This document shows, one piece after another, positions 1 through 7,858 of a stretch of 39,811 bases of DNA; within the stretch, counting starts at the first letter, position 1; each line of letters starts with the position of its first letter. A program made the translations under genes and the position numbers. The stretch is from Methylobacterium sp. E-066 (GTDB lineage Bacteria; Pseudomonadota; Alphaproteobacteria; Rhizobiales; Beijerinckiaceae): NCBI RefSeq assembly GCF_022829635.1, contig NZ_JAKSYO010000171.1, positions 1 through 39,811 on the forward strand. Direction: 5' to 3'. Below the pieces are notes generated by a model, which was not told the origin of the DNA, searched no databases, and saw nothing but the letters and a program-made list of their open reading frames with translations.

Positions 1-16
1 GGGGGGGGGGGGGGGG
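1..16. other. Homopolymer run of 16 G at the window edge
   Basis: The first 16 bases are all G and ordinary mixed sequence follows. A pure G run exactly at a sequence start is typical of a contig-end artefact (two-colour sequencing reads no signal as G) rather than of biology. Bases 17-276 hold no gene that I can support. They contain one 15-nt copy of the outer arm of the palindromic element found at 8520-8613. Confidence 0.6.
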
Positions 17-141
17 CGCAGCCTTTCCGGAGTGACTCTTTTTTCATGGTGCACATCGTCCGTCGCGCGTTGAAAGATCGAACACCCCACACCGCAGGAT
101 GAGGGCGGAGTTGAGCATATCCGCAGGGTTACAGCGGTCCT

Positions 142-156
142 CCGTCATTGCGAGCG
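142..156. repeat. Solo half-copy of the CCGTCATTGCGAGCG repeat
   Basis: Fifteen bases here are identical to the outer left arm of the inverted repeat at 8520-8550. No matching right arm is visible nearby, so this is either a degraded copy or a chance match to a short motif. Elements beginning with this motif are widespread in alphaproteobacterial intergenic DNA (background knowledge). Confidence 0.4.
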
Positions 157-276
157 TGCGGCTATGCGGATGCCCCCACCGCATTTCCCACATCCGGCAA
201 CATTTTCACCGCCCACCCGGTGACCCCTCCGGCAAATGATGCTTAGGCGGATCATACCGAGTCGCCGGAGAAGCCG

Positions 277-615
277 ATGAAGCAGATCGAGGCCATCATT
301 GCGTGGACGCCCGCCCGCTGGGTGGAGCTGCGGCCCGAGACGGCCGGGCAGGTGGTGGTGCTGCCGGTGCCCGACACGGACGGCGCGGCGAAGCGCTACA
401 TCATGCAGGCGGGCGCGTGTTCGCCGGCGCTGGCCGGCCTGTCGGAGGAGTCCCGAATCGCGCGGCTGTTCATCGACTTCCAGACGATCGTCGTACGCGA
501 CGGCATCGACCCGCAGACGGCCCACCGCGCCTTCCTGGCGATCGACGAGTACCGGTTTCGGATCGCGCCGGACACCGAGGGCGCTGCGTTCGAGGATCCG
601 CCCGAGGAGGATTGA
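277..615 (+). CDS. Conserved protein of unknown function, paralogue A
   Basis: A 112-residue soluble protein with no signal peptide or membrane segment. I do not recognise the family. It is about 70% identical by eye to the gene at 1265-1633; the best conserved blocks are residues 1-15, the stretch RIARLFIDFQTIV, and the blocks RDGIDPQ and AHRAFLAI, while the C-terminus differs. Conservation at protein level between two copies supports it as a real gene. An ATG start preceded by CGGAG gives the same first eight residues as the paralogue. The C-terminus is acidic (PPEED). It stands alone on the plus strand with no operon partner in view. Function is unknown. Confidence 0.75.
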   Translation: MKQIEAIIAWTPARWVELRPETAGQVVVLPVPDTDGAAKRYIMQAGACSPALAGLSEESRIARLFIDFQTIVVRDGIDPQTAHRAFLAIDEYRFRIAPDTEGAAFEDPPEED

Positions 616-1264
616 GGCCCACCCGATCCGGGGGTGGCTGGCTTCCGGAACGATGCTCTACAGCAGCGTTTCTGATCCGATCTCCTGGACGATGCTGGAG
701 GCACCCGCGATGCGGGAGACGGTCCGACGCCGTAGGGTCATGCCGTCATCGCGACGACCGTTCGAGGGCCGCTGCCCGGTGCATTTTTGGATGGAGGAGA
801 GCGATCGGGATTTCTCGACGGCGCATATCGACCGTAACGGTCCGTGCGAGCTCAAAGCGGCCTTGACGGCAAGAAGGCGGTTCTCAAACCAAGCGTTTTT
901 CGGATCGCTTGATGGTGCTTACTTTGATGGCGCGAGACGTAAGATTGATCATGCGCCGCATTTGGTAGAATTCATTTGCGAACCGGCGATCAAATCAGGC
1001 ATGAAGATTTTTTATTTAGTTCTGATTTTATATAGCAAACGTACATAATTATGAACTTAGATTTTGGATTGTGGAAAACTTTGCCACGAACGCTAATTTT
1101 GTTAAAAAATCTCGGCACAGCCAACGATTGACGAAAATTTTACTTATATATCTAGACTTATGCGGACGTAGATCCTGTTGCGCCGCATCATTTTATGTGA
1201 AATCTTCCAGAAATATCTTGGGAACTAGGGTCGAGGTGATCATTCCTAAGCGACGGAGGCAGAC
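616..1264. other. Gene-free stretch with an AT-rich island
   Basis: No credible gene is seen in these 649 bases. Bases 616-900 have normal GC content. Bases about 960-1215 fall to an estimated 35% GC, with runs such as TTTTTTATTTAG and AAAATTTTACTTATATATC, in a chromosome near 70% GC. The AT-rich part lies directly upstream of paralogue B and may carry its promoter, a silencing-protein binding region, or remnant foreign DNA. Short open frames inside it lack codon bias and ribosome binding sites. Confidence 0.7.
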
Positions 1265-1633
1265 ATGAAGCAGATCGAGGCCATCATCGTGTGGACGCCG
1301 GCCCGTTGGGCAGGCTTGAAACCGGAGACGGCCGGGCAGATCGCCGTGGTGCCGGCGACGGACAATGCCAGTGTGTCGAAGCACTATGTGATGCGGGCGG
1401 GTGCGGACCCATCCGGGCTGGCCGCCCTCTCGGAGGAGGGGCGAATCGCGCGGTTGTTCATCGATTTCCAGACGATCGTGACGCGCGACGGCATCGATCC
1501 GCAGGCAGCTCACCGTGCGTTTCTTGCCATTGAAGAGTACCGGCTCCACCTTGCGCCGGACACGGAGGGCGCCCAGTTTCGAGATTCGCCCGAAGAGGCG
1601 TCGAGCGTCGGGATCGAACGCCAGCGTGCCTGA
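1265..1633 (+). CDS. Conserved protein of unknown function, paralogue B
   Basis: A 122-residue protein, paralogous to the 277-615 gene (roughly 79 identities over 112 aligned residues, counted by eye, with no gap needed). Its tail is about ten residues longer (ends SSVGIERQRA). The ATG is preceded by GGAGG at 1255-1259. It has no signal peptide, helix pair or motif that I can name. Shared core residues are WTPARW near the N-terminus, the block RIARLFIDFQTIV and APDTEGA near the C-terminus. The two copies probably arose by local duplication. Unlike paralogue A, this copy sits behind a strongly AT-rich upstream region, so the two may be expressed differently. Confidence 0.78.
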   Translation: MKQIEAIIVWTPARWAGLKPETAGQIAVVPATDNASVSKHYVMRAGADPSGLAALSEEGRIARLFIDFQTIVTRDGIDPQAAHRAFLAIEEYRLHLAPDTEGAQFRDSPEEASSVGIERQRA

Positions 1634-1851
1634 GATCGGATCCGGCATGAGGCGCTGACTGAAGCACAGACCGCGCGAACCAATGGCGGTCGCGCTGCGC
1701 TCTTTTCCAGTTGCAGGCCGGACCGGCAGGACGCACTCCGCCCATAGCGGAGTCCAGACCGGCGCTCGCGCAAGCGTGAGAATAACGAATACACATCCTC
1801 TGGATGCCGCCCTATCTCCTGGTTGTGTCCTGACACCGCCGGAGGCCGGCC

Positions 1852-2757
1852 ATGCTCGTATCCCGTCGTGCCGTGCTTGCGGCCGCCGCCCTCGCGCCGC
1901 TCGCCGGGCGCCTGTCCTGGGCCGCCGAGCCTCTGATCCGGCGGCCGATCCCCTCCACCGGCGAGATGCTGCCGGCGATCGGCATCGGCACGTCGCGGCG
2001 CTACGAAGTCGAGCCCAATCCCGAGGTGGTGGCGCCGCTCAAGGCCGCCGTGCAGAGCTTCGTGTCCCTCGGCGGATCGGTGATCGACACCGCGCCGAGC
2101 TACGGCACCGCCGAGGATGTTCTCGGCCTGATCCTGGCCGAGCCGGGGCTGCGCCAGAAGATCTTTCTGGCCAGCAAGGTCGATACCCAAGGCCGCGACG
2201 CGACGCTGGCTGAGTTCGAGCGCTCGTTGAAGCGCATGAAGGTCGAAAACCTCGACCTCGTGGCGGTCCACAACCTGATCGATGTGGACGCGAATCTGGC
2301 GGTGCTGCGTGACCTGAAGGGGTCCAAGCGGATCCGCTACGTCGGCGTCACGGTCTGGCGGGACGGCCAGCTCGACGCGCTGGAGGCCGTGCTGAAGCGT
2401 GAAACGCTCGACTTCATCCAGGTGAATTACGCCATCGACAACCGGGCCGCGGCCGAGCGCGTGCTGCCGCTCGCCGCCGAGAAGGGCGTGGCCGTGATGA
2501 CCAACGTGCCCTTCGGCCGGGACCGCCTGTTCAAGGCGGTGCAGGGCAAGGAGCTTCCGCCGGTGGCGAAGGATCTCGGCTGCACCAGCTGGCCGCAGGT
2601 GTTTTTGAAATACGTGCTCGGCCATCCGGCCGTGACCTGCCCGATCCCCGGCATGGCGAAGGTGGCCTATGTCGAGGACAACCTCGCCGCCGCCCGGGGC
2701 CCGCTTCCGGACGCGGCCCAGCGCAAGCAATTGGAGACGTTTATCGATGCGGTCTGA
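1852..2757 (+). CDS. Exported aldo/keto reductase
   Basis: A 301-residue aldo/keto reductase superfamily protein, which would reduce carbonyl groups using NAD(P)H; the substrate is unknown. The family's catalytic tetrad is visible as D79 (in IDTAPSYG), Y84, K109 (LASKVD) and H140 (LVAVH). Residues 1-24 form an N-terminal signal with a twin-arginine-like pattern (SRRAVLAAA) and end near SWA-AE. This implies Tat export of a folded, cofactor-loaded enzyme. The start ATG has GGAGG six bases upstream. The gene overlaps the next one, another exported oxidoreductase, by 11 bases, so the two are very probably co-transcribed. A small hairpin (1735-1753) lies upstream without a T-run. Confidence 0.9.
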   Translation: MLVSRRAVLAAAALAPLAGRLSWAAEPLIRRPIPSTGEMLPAIGIGTSRRYEVEPNPEVVAPLKAAVQSFVSLGGSVIDTAPSYGTAEDVLGLILAEPGLRQKIFLASKVDTQGRDATLAEFERSLKRMKVENLDLVAVHNLIDVDANLAVLRDLKGSKRIRYVGVTVWRDGQLDALEAVLKRETLDFIQVNYAIDNRAAAERVLPLAAEKGVAVMTNVPFGRDRLFKAVQGKELPPVAKDLGCTSWPQVFLKYVLGHPAVTCPIPGMAKVAYVEDNLAAARGPLPDAAQRKQLETFIDAV

Positions 2758-3490
2758 TCGCACCACGCGGCGCGCTGCGCTTGCCCTCGCCGCCGGTCTT
2801 CTCACGGCTTCCGCGATACCGGCCCTGGCCCAAGAAAATTCCCAAAAAATCCGGATCGGGGTGATCGGGGCCGGGAATATCGGCGGCACGATCGGCACGC
2901 TCTGGGTCAAGGACGGTCACGAAGTGATGTTCGCCTCCCGGCATCCCGAGACCCTGGCGCCGATGATCGCGGAGCTCGGGCCGAAGGCCAAGGCCGGGAC
3001 GCCCGAGGAGGCGATCAAGTTCGGCGAGGCGGTGTTCGTGGCGGTGCCCTACAAGGCCTATCCCGATCTCTCCAAGGATCTCGCGGCCTCGCTCGCCGGC
3101 AAGGTCGTGCTCGATGCCGGCAACGCCACGCAGAAGCGCGACGGCGCGCTCTACGACGAGGTCCAGGCGAACGGCATCGGGACGACCTCGGCCAAGTATT
3201 TCCCGGGTGCGAAGCTGGTCCGGGCGTTCAACGCAGCCAACTACAAGGTTTTCGCCAAGGCCGGCGCCGATGGCGGCAAGGACCGGCCGGGCGGGCGGAT
3301 GGCGATCCCGATCGCGGGCGACGATGCAGCGGCCGTGAAGGTGGCCGAAGGCCTGGTCCGCGATGCCGGGTTCGACCCGGTCGTGGTCGGTCCGCTGAAG
3401 GATGCCGACAAGTTCGCCATGGGGTCGCCCGGCTTCGGCCACGAGGCGACCGCGCCGGAGCTGCGCGAGAAGCTCGGGTTGGGGAAGTAA
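2747..3490 (+). CDS. Exported NADP-binding protein, F420-oxidoreductase-like
   Basis: A 247-residue protein. A signal-like segment (residues 1-29, TTRRAALALAAG, cleavage near ALA-QE) is followed by a Rossmann fold of the NADP oxidoreductase/coenzyme F420-dependent type (PF03807-like). The dinucleotide loop GAGNIGG is at residues 41-47, followed by a basic cluster SRH that fits NADP phosphate binding. The start at 2747 lies inside the upstream aldo/keto reductase gene and was preferred to an upstream in-frame codon because it begins the signal peptide. The true substrate is unknown; F420 use is not implied by the fold. The twin arginines are compatible with Tat export together with its upstream partner. 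Confidence 0.85.
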   Translation: MRSDRTTRRAALALAAGLLTASAIPALAQENSQKIRIGVIGAGNIGGTIGTLWVKDGHEVMFASRHPETLAPMIAELGPKAKAGTPEEAIKFGEAVFVAVPYKAYPDLSKDLAASLAGKVVLDAGNATQKRDGALYDEVQANGIGTTSAKYFPGAKLVRAFNAANYKVFAKAGADGGKDRPGGRMAIPIAGDDAAAVKVAEGLVRDAGFDPVVVGPLKDADKFAMGSPGFGHEATAPELREKLGLGK

Positions 3491-3497
3491 GGGGCGC

Positions 3498-4847
3498 GTG
3501 GCTGAGACCTCCGCCGCCCGCGGCCCGCTCGCGCGCCTGATCGACATCCGCCCCGGCGAGGGCCAGGCCCTCGCCTGGTCCTGGGCCTACATCTTCTCGA
3601 TCCTGGCCGCCTATTACGTGCTGCGCCCGATCCGCGACCAGATGGGCGTGGCCGGGGGCATCGAGAACCTGCCCTGGCTGTTCACCGCGACCCTGGTCGG
3701 CATGCTCGCCCTGAACCTGCCCTTCGCCTATCTGGTGAAGCGCATGCCGCGGGCGCGGTTCGTGCCGATCACCTACCGGTTCTTCGCCGCCAACATCCTG
3801 GCCTTCGCGCTGACCCTGTACCTGGCCCCGCCGGATTGGGGGATCTGGATCGGGCGGGTGTTCTTCGTCTGGCTGTCGATCTTCAACCTGTTCGTGGTCT
3901 CGATCTTCTGGGCCACCATCGTCGACGTGTTCTCGAACGAGCAGGGCAAGCGCCTGTTCGGCTTCATCGCGGCCGGGGCGACCGTGGGGGCCATCACGGG
4001 CTCGGCCACCACCGCGATCCTCGCCAAGAACGTGCCGACCTGGGGCCTGATGCTCTGCGCGGTGGTGCTCCTGGAAGCCGCCGTGTTCTGCATGCGCGGG
4101 CTCGCCGCCTTGTCGGCCCGGCTCCATGCGGTGCCGGGCAGCGGCGAGACCGCCAACGACGGCCAGGACCGCACCATCGGCGGCAGCGTGCTGGCCGGCG
4201 TCACCCGCACCCTGGCCTCGCCCTACCTGCTGAACATCTCACTGTTCCTGCTGCTGTTCTCGGTGACCTCGACCTTCCTGTATTTCGAGCAGGCCGGCAT
4301 CGCCAAACGCAGCTTCCCGGACCGGGGCGCCCAGACCGCGTTCTTCGCCAGCGTCGACCTGGCCGTAAACGTGCTGACCCTCGGCGTGCAGCTGTTCCTG
4401 ACCGGACGGATCGTCAAGCGCCTCGGCGTCGGGATCACCCTGGCCCTGCTGCCGGCCTTCAGCGTGCTGGGCTTTGCCGCGCTGGCGGTCTCGCCCACCA
4501 TCAGCGTGATCGTGGCGTTCCAGGTCCTGCGCCGGGCCGGCAATTTCGCCATCGCCCGCCCGATCCGGGAGGTCCTGTTCACCGTGGTCCCAAGGGAAGA
4601 CCGCTACAAGGCCAAGAGCTTCATCGACACCGTGGTCTACCGCCTGGGCGATCAGGTCGGGGCGTGGTCGTTCACCGGCATTCAGGGGCTCGGCTTCGGC
4701 AGCACCGGCATCGCCGGGGCGGCGGTGCCGCTCTCCGTGGCGTGGCTGCTCAACAGCCTCTGGCTCGGCCGCGCCCAGGACCGGCGTCGAGCTTCGCTGG
4801 ATGCGGATGCCGCCGCTCCGACAGCGGAACCGCTCGCCTCCCGTTAA
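3498..4847 (+). CDS. ATP/ADP-translocase-like MFS transporter
   Basis: A 449-residue membrane protein with about 12 predicted hydrophobic segments. It resembles the Tlc/COG3202 nucleotide-transporter-like branch of the major facilitator superfamily. Characteristic stretches are LRPIRDQMG in the first helix region (about residues 42-50) and, in the C-terminal half, RPIREVLFTVV, then YKAKSFIDTVVYRLGDQ. In rickettsiae and plastids such proteins exchange ATP for ADP. In free-living alphaproteobacteria the homologues have no proven substrate, so nucleotide exchange is not claimed. A GTG start at 3498, with AGGGG upstream and seven bases after the previous stop, fits the beginning of conserved sequence. 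Probably co-transcribed with the two oxidoreductases. Confidence 0.85.
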   Translation: MAETSAARGPLARLIDIRPGEGQALAWSWAYIFSILAAYYVLRPIRDQMGVAGGIENLPWLFTATLVGMLALNLPFAYLVKRMPRARFVPITYRFFAANILAFALTLYLAPPDWGIWIGRVFFVWLSIFNLFVVSIFWATIVDVFSNEQGKRLFGFIAAGATVGAITGSATTAILAKNVPTWGLMLCAVVLLEAAVFCMRGLAALSARLHAVPGSGETANDGQDRTIGGSVLAGVTRTLASPYLLNISLFLLLFSVTSTFLYFEQAGIAKRSFPDRGAQTAFFASVDLAVNVLTLGVQLFLTGRIVKRLGVGITLALLPAFSVLGFAALAVSPTISVIVAFQVLRRAGNFAIARPIREVLFTVVPREDRYKAKSFIDTVVYRLGDQVGAWSFTGIQGLGFGSTGIAGAAVPLSVAWLLNSLWLGRAQDRRRASLDADAAAPTAEPLASR

Positions 4848-4908
4848 GCGACGGTTTACCATGACGCGCGAGATCTCCGGATCGGCTCAGCCGGAGGGAC
4901 GAGGCGGC

Positions 4909-5289
4909 ATGACACGCGCGGCGCAGCCGGTTCCGGACTCAAACATTCGCGCTCTTGCGCTGCTCGTGCTGCTGGCGGCCATGCCGGGGCCGGCCTTCGC
5001 GGAGGAGCCGCTGTTCATCCGCATCCGGCCGACGCCGGAGGGCGACCGCACCGCCCGCGAGGCCCTGTGGGCGCGCCGTCAGGCCCATGCACGCGCGGTG
5101 ATCGAATCCGTCTGCACCGGCTGCCTCGGCGCCTGGAAACCGGCGGATGCCGCGCCGTCGCCTGCGACCCCTGGCCCCGTGCAGGCCAGGATTGCGGACC
5201 TGACGGCACCGTCAGGGCTTGAAACCGACCCCGGCTCCGGGGCATCCGGGCCAGCTTCCGATCCATCGCTTCCCGAGAGGCAACCATGA
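4909..5289 (+). CDS. Small secreted protein of unknown function
   Basis: A 126-residue protein with a Sec-type signal peptide ending near AFA-EE (about residues 24-26 of this start), an Arg-rich middle with one CxxC pair (SVCTGCLG), and a Pro/Ala/Ser-rich, low-complexity C-terminus. The ATG at 4909 is chosen because GGAGGG lies at 4893-4898; an upstream in-frame ATG at 4861 would put 16 residues ahead of the signal. The gene ends in an ATGA overlap with the next one, so they are translationally coupled. I recognise no family; the CxxC could bind metal or form a disulfide in the periplasm. Confidence 0.7.
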   Translation: MTRAAQPVPDSNIRALALLVLLAAMPGPAFAEEPLFIRIRPTPEGDRTAREALWARRQAHARAVIESVCTGCLGAWKPADAAPSPATPGPVQARIADLTAPSGLETDPGSGASGPASDPSLPERQP

Positions 5290-5705
5290 CGCAATCGCAT
5301 CCGACCAGCGGCGCCGAGCCCGAAGTCGATTGCCCCGTGAGCCTCGAGGTTCTGGGCGAGGTCTACCGGGCCGACGAGTTCGACCTGCCGATGATCCTGG
5401 AGCAGATCCAACCGCTGAAGCGCGCCCAGCTCGCCGCCTACCTCTACGGCAAGAGTCACATGCACAAGCTCGGCCTGAAGGTCGCCCGCTCCTGTGACCG
5501 GGAGGATTTGATCCGGGTCGCTGGCGAGATCGGCTCGGTGATCCACGGACAGGCGCATCTGAAGCCGACCAAGCCGGCGCCGACCGCCGCGCCGGAGCTG
5601 CGTGCCAAGACCCTGCCGGGCCAGAAGAAGGTCAGCCTCGCGGGCGCGCCGGCCAAGCCCGCGATCAGCCTCGGCGGCTCGGCCAAGGTCCGCAACTTCG
5701 ATTGA
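5286..5705 (+). CDS. Conserved protein of unknown function
   Basis: A 139-residue, probably cytoplasmic protein. The N-terminal 95 residues look like a compact helical domain (motifs LEVLGEVYRADEF, LKRAQLAAYLYGKSHMHKLG, CDREDLIRVAG). The C-terminal 45 residues are a Lys/Pro/Ala-rich tail (PTKPAPTAAPELRAK) of low complexity. It overlaps the upstream secreted-protein gene by four bases (ATGA) and lies 95 bases before guaA. No domain name can be given with confidence. The basic tail could contact nucleic acid or acidic partners, which is a guess. Confidence 0.75.
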   Translation: MTQSHPTSGAEPEVDCPVSLEVLGEVYRADEFDLPMILEQIQPLKRAQLAAYLYGKSHMHKLGLKVARSCDREDLIRVAGEIGSVIHGQAHLKPTKPAPTAAPELRAKTLPGQKKVSLAGAPAKPAISLGGSAKVRNFD

Positions 5706-5800
5706 CCAAGTCGCCGTTGGCGCACGCCTTGCGCAGCGATCCCCAGCCTGAAACGGGCGCATGCGTTGCGTGCGCCCCGGCCTTCGGATAATCGCCCGCG

Positions 5801-7357
5801 ATGAACACCGACCACGACAAGATCCTGATCGTCGATTTCGGCTCTCAGGTGACCCAGCTCATCGCCCGGCGGGTGCGGGAGGAGGGGGTCTATTGCGAGA
5901 TCGTGCCCTTCACGAAGGCCGAGGCCGCGTTCCGCGAGCAGAAGCCGAAGGGCGTGATCCTCTCCGGCGGCCCCGAATCGGTGACGGTCGAGGCGAGCCC
6001 CCGGGCGCCGCAAGCGGTGTTCGATTCGGGCGTACCGGTCTTCGGGATCTGCTACGGCCAGCAGACCATGGCGGCCCAGCTCGGCGGCGCGGTCGAGGGT
6101 GGGCATCATGCCGAGTTCGGCCGGGCCGAGGTCGAGATCCTGTCCGATTGCCCGCTGTTCAACGGCGTCTGGCACAAGGGCGAGCGCTACCCGGTCTGGA
6201 TGAGCCACGGCGACCGGGTCACCAAGCTGCCGGACGGCTTCTCCACGGTGGCGATCTCCAAGAACGCGCCGTTCGCGGCCGTGGCGGACGAGGCCCGCAA
6301 CTACTACGCGGTGCAGTTCCACCCCGAGGTAGCCCACACCCCGCACGGCGCCCTGCTGATCCGCAACTTCGTGCGCGACATCGCCGGCTGCTCCGGCGAC
6401 TGGACCATGGGCGCCTACCGCGAGGAGGCGATCGCCAAGATCCGCGAGCAGGTCGGCTCCGAGAAGGTGATCTGCGGCCTGTCGGGCGGCGTCGATTCCG
6501 CCGTCGCGGCGGTGCTGATCCACGAGGCGATCGGCGACCAGCTCACCTGCGTGTTCGTCGATCACGGACTGCTGCGCCTCGGCGAGGCCGAGCAGGTCGT
6601 GGCGCTGTTCCGGGACCATTACAACATCCCGCTGGTCCACGTGGAAGCGAGCGGGATGTTCTTGTCGGCGCTCGAGGGCGTCAGCGATCCGGAAGTGAAA
6701 AGAAAAACCATCGGCCGCCTGTTCATCGATGTGTTCGAGGCGGAGTCGAAAAAAATCGGCGGGGCGGCGTTCCTGGCGCAGGGCACGCTCTACCCGGACG
6801 TGATCGAGAGCGTGTCGTTCACCGGCGGCCCATCGGTGACGATCAAGAGCCACCACAATGTCGGCGGCCTGCCCGAGCGCATGAACATGAAGCTCGTGGA
6901 GCCGCTGCGCGAGCTGTTCAAGGACGAGGTCCGGGTGCTGGGCAAGGAACTCGGCCTGCCGGACGCCTTCGTCGGCCGCCACCCGTTCCCGGGCCCGGGC
7001 CTCGCCATCCGCTGCCCCGGCACGATCACGCCGGAGAAGCTGGAGGCTCTGCGCAAGGCCGACGCGATCTATCTCGACGAGATCCGCCAGGCCGGCCTCT
7101 ACGACACGATCTGGCAGGCCTTCGCGGTGATCCTGCCGGTAAAGACGGTGGGCGTGATGGGCGACGGCCGCACCTACGACCACGTCTGCGCGCTGCGCGC
7201 CGTCACCTCGGTGGACGGCATGACCGCCGATTTCTACCCGTTCGACATGGCCTTCCTGGGCCGGGTCGCGACACGGATCATCAACGAGGTGAAGGGCATC
7301 AACCGGGTGACCTACGACATCACCTCGAAGCCGCCCGGCACGATCGAGTGGGAGTGA
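5801..7357 (+). CDS. guaA: GMP synthase (glutamine-hydrolysing)
   Basis: A 518-residue enzyme converting XMP, ATP and glutamine to GMP, the last step of guanine nucleotide synthesis. The N-terminal class I glutamine amidotransferase domain has nucleophile C84 in GICYGQQ and partners H174 and E176 in QFHPEVAHT. The ATP pyrophosphatase domain begins with the PP-loop SGGVDS at residues 228-233. The C-terminal dimerisation domain ends with the conserved KPPGTIEWE. The length matches the family (about 515-525). It stands on its own, 95 bases after the preceding gene; its 3' end is only 45 bases from the convergent minus-strand gene, with no obvious hairpin terminator between them. Confidence 0.98.
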   Translation: MNTDHDKILIVDFGSQVTQLIARRVREEGVYCEIVPFTKAEAAFREQKPKGVILSGGPESVTVEASPRAPQAVFDSGVPVFGICYGQQTMAAQLGGAVEGGHHAEFGRAEVEILSDCPLFNGVWHKGERYPVWMSHGDRVTKLPDGFSTVAISKNAPFAAVADEARNYYAVQFHPEVAHTPHGALLIRNFVRDIAGCSGDWTMGAYREEAIAKIREQVGSEKVICGLSGGVDSAVAAVLIHEAIGDQLTCVFVDHGLLRLGEAEQVVALFRDHYNIPLVHVEASGMFLSALEGVSDPEVKRKTIGRLFIDVFEAESKKIGGAAFLAQGTLYPDVIESVSFTGGPSVTIKSHHNVGGLPERMNMKLVEPLRELFKDEVRVLGKELGLPDAFVGRHPFPGPGLAIRCPGTITPEKLEALRKADAIYLDEIRQAGLYDTIWQAFAVILPVKTVGVMGDGRTYDHVCALRAVTSVDGMTADFYPFDMAFLGRVATRIINEVKGINRVTYDITSKPPGTIEWE

Positions 7358-7402
7358 CGGGCGAAATTCGCGAACCGACCAGCAACGTTTCCAGGACGCG
7401 CA

Positions 7403-7783
7403 TCAGTAGCGATCACCGTCCCGCATCGATCGCACGCAATCGACAGCGCTCTGGGGTTGGGGCGGCATCGCTGCCGTCAGCGATTGAAGCTGCGCGGCAT
7501 CAATAGGCTTGCGTGGCCGCGTCAGATCGAGATCGGCACCGACGAGCGGCGACCGTCGAAGAGCCGATCGAAGTCCGCCCTTGCCCGAAATCCCGCCGGC
7601 GATCGACGCGATGACAGACGCCCTCAAAGCGGAGGCTTCGGGCGTGTCCTCCGCCAATCGTCTGGCAAGCGACCGTATCAAATCGCGATCGGCATCGCGG
7701 CCGACGACCTGGAAACGAGGCACACCGCGTTCGCTTAGGCGCGTGCGATCGTTCTGAACGAGGTCTTTCCGAACCTTGCCCAT
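7403..7783 (-). CDS. Orphan antitoxin-like protein
   Basis: A 126-residue protein, read from an ATG at 7783 with GGAGG five bases upstream (an earlier TTG at 7795 is less likely). The N-terminus is basic; the middle (GVPRFQVVGRDADRDLIRSLARRLAED) and the block LRRSPLVGADLDLTRPR look like a class of small alphaproteobacterial antitoxins usually followed by a VapC/PIN toxin (from memory of such sequences, not proven). No toxin follows: the 45 bases to guaA hold nothing. The tail after residue 95 is unlike the usual short ending, so a frameshift or deletion may have removed the partner. Same strand as the upstream lysE-type gene, 75 bases away. Confidence 0.55.
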   Translation of the reverse strand: MGKVRKDLVQNDRTRLSERGVPRFQVVGRDADRDLIRSLARRLAEDTPEASALRASVIASIAGGISGKGGLRSALRRSPLVGADLDLTRPRKPIDAAQLQSLTAAMPPQPQSAVDCVRSMRDGDRY

Positions 7784-7858
7784 GGCCGCCTCCAATTTGT
7801 TCTCGATCGCTATAATCCCTCCGGCCGGTTGAACAGAGGAAACGCGGCGGCCAGCCCC

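Noticed and set aside
1071..1268. 65-residue frame in the AT-rich island (GTG start, begins with ENFATNANFVKK after the start)
   Set aside because: No ribosome binding site, unusual composition for this genome, and it runs into the start of paralogue B; likely chance.
1510..2910. 466-residue minus-strand frame opposite the aldo/keto reductase gene
   Set aside because: A shadow frame of high-GC DNA: Arg/His/Gly-rich translation with no domain, opposite a clear family member.
5456..7183. 575-residue minus-strand frame opposite guaA
   Set aside because: Composition (His/Arg/Ala/Asp-rich) is that of an antisense of a GC-rich gene; guaA is unmistakable on the plus strand.
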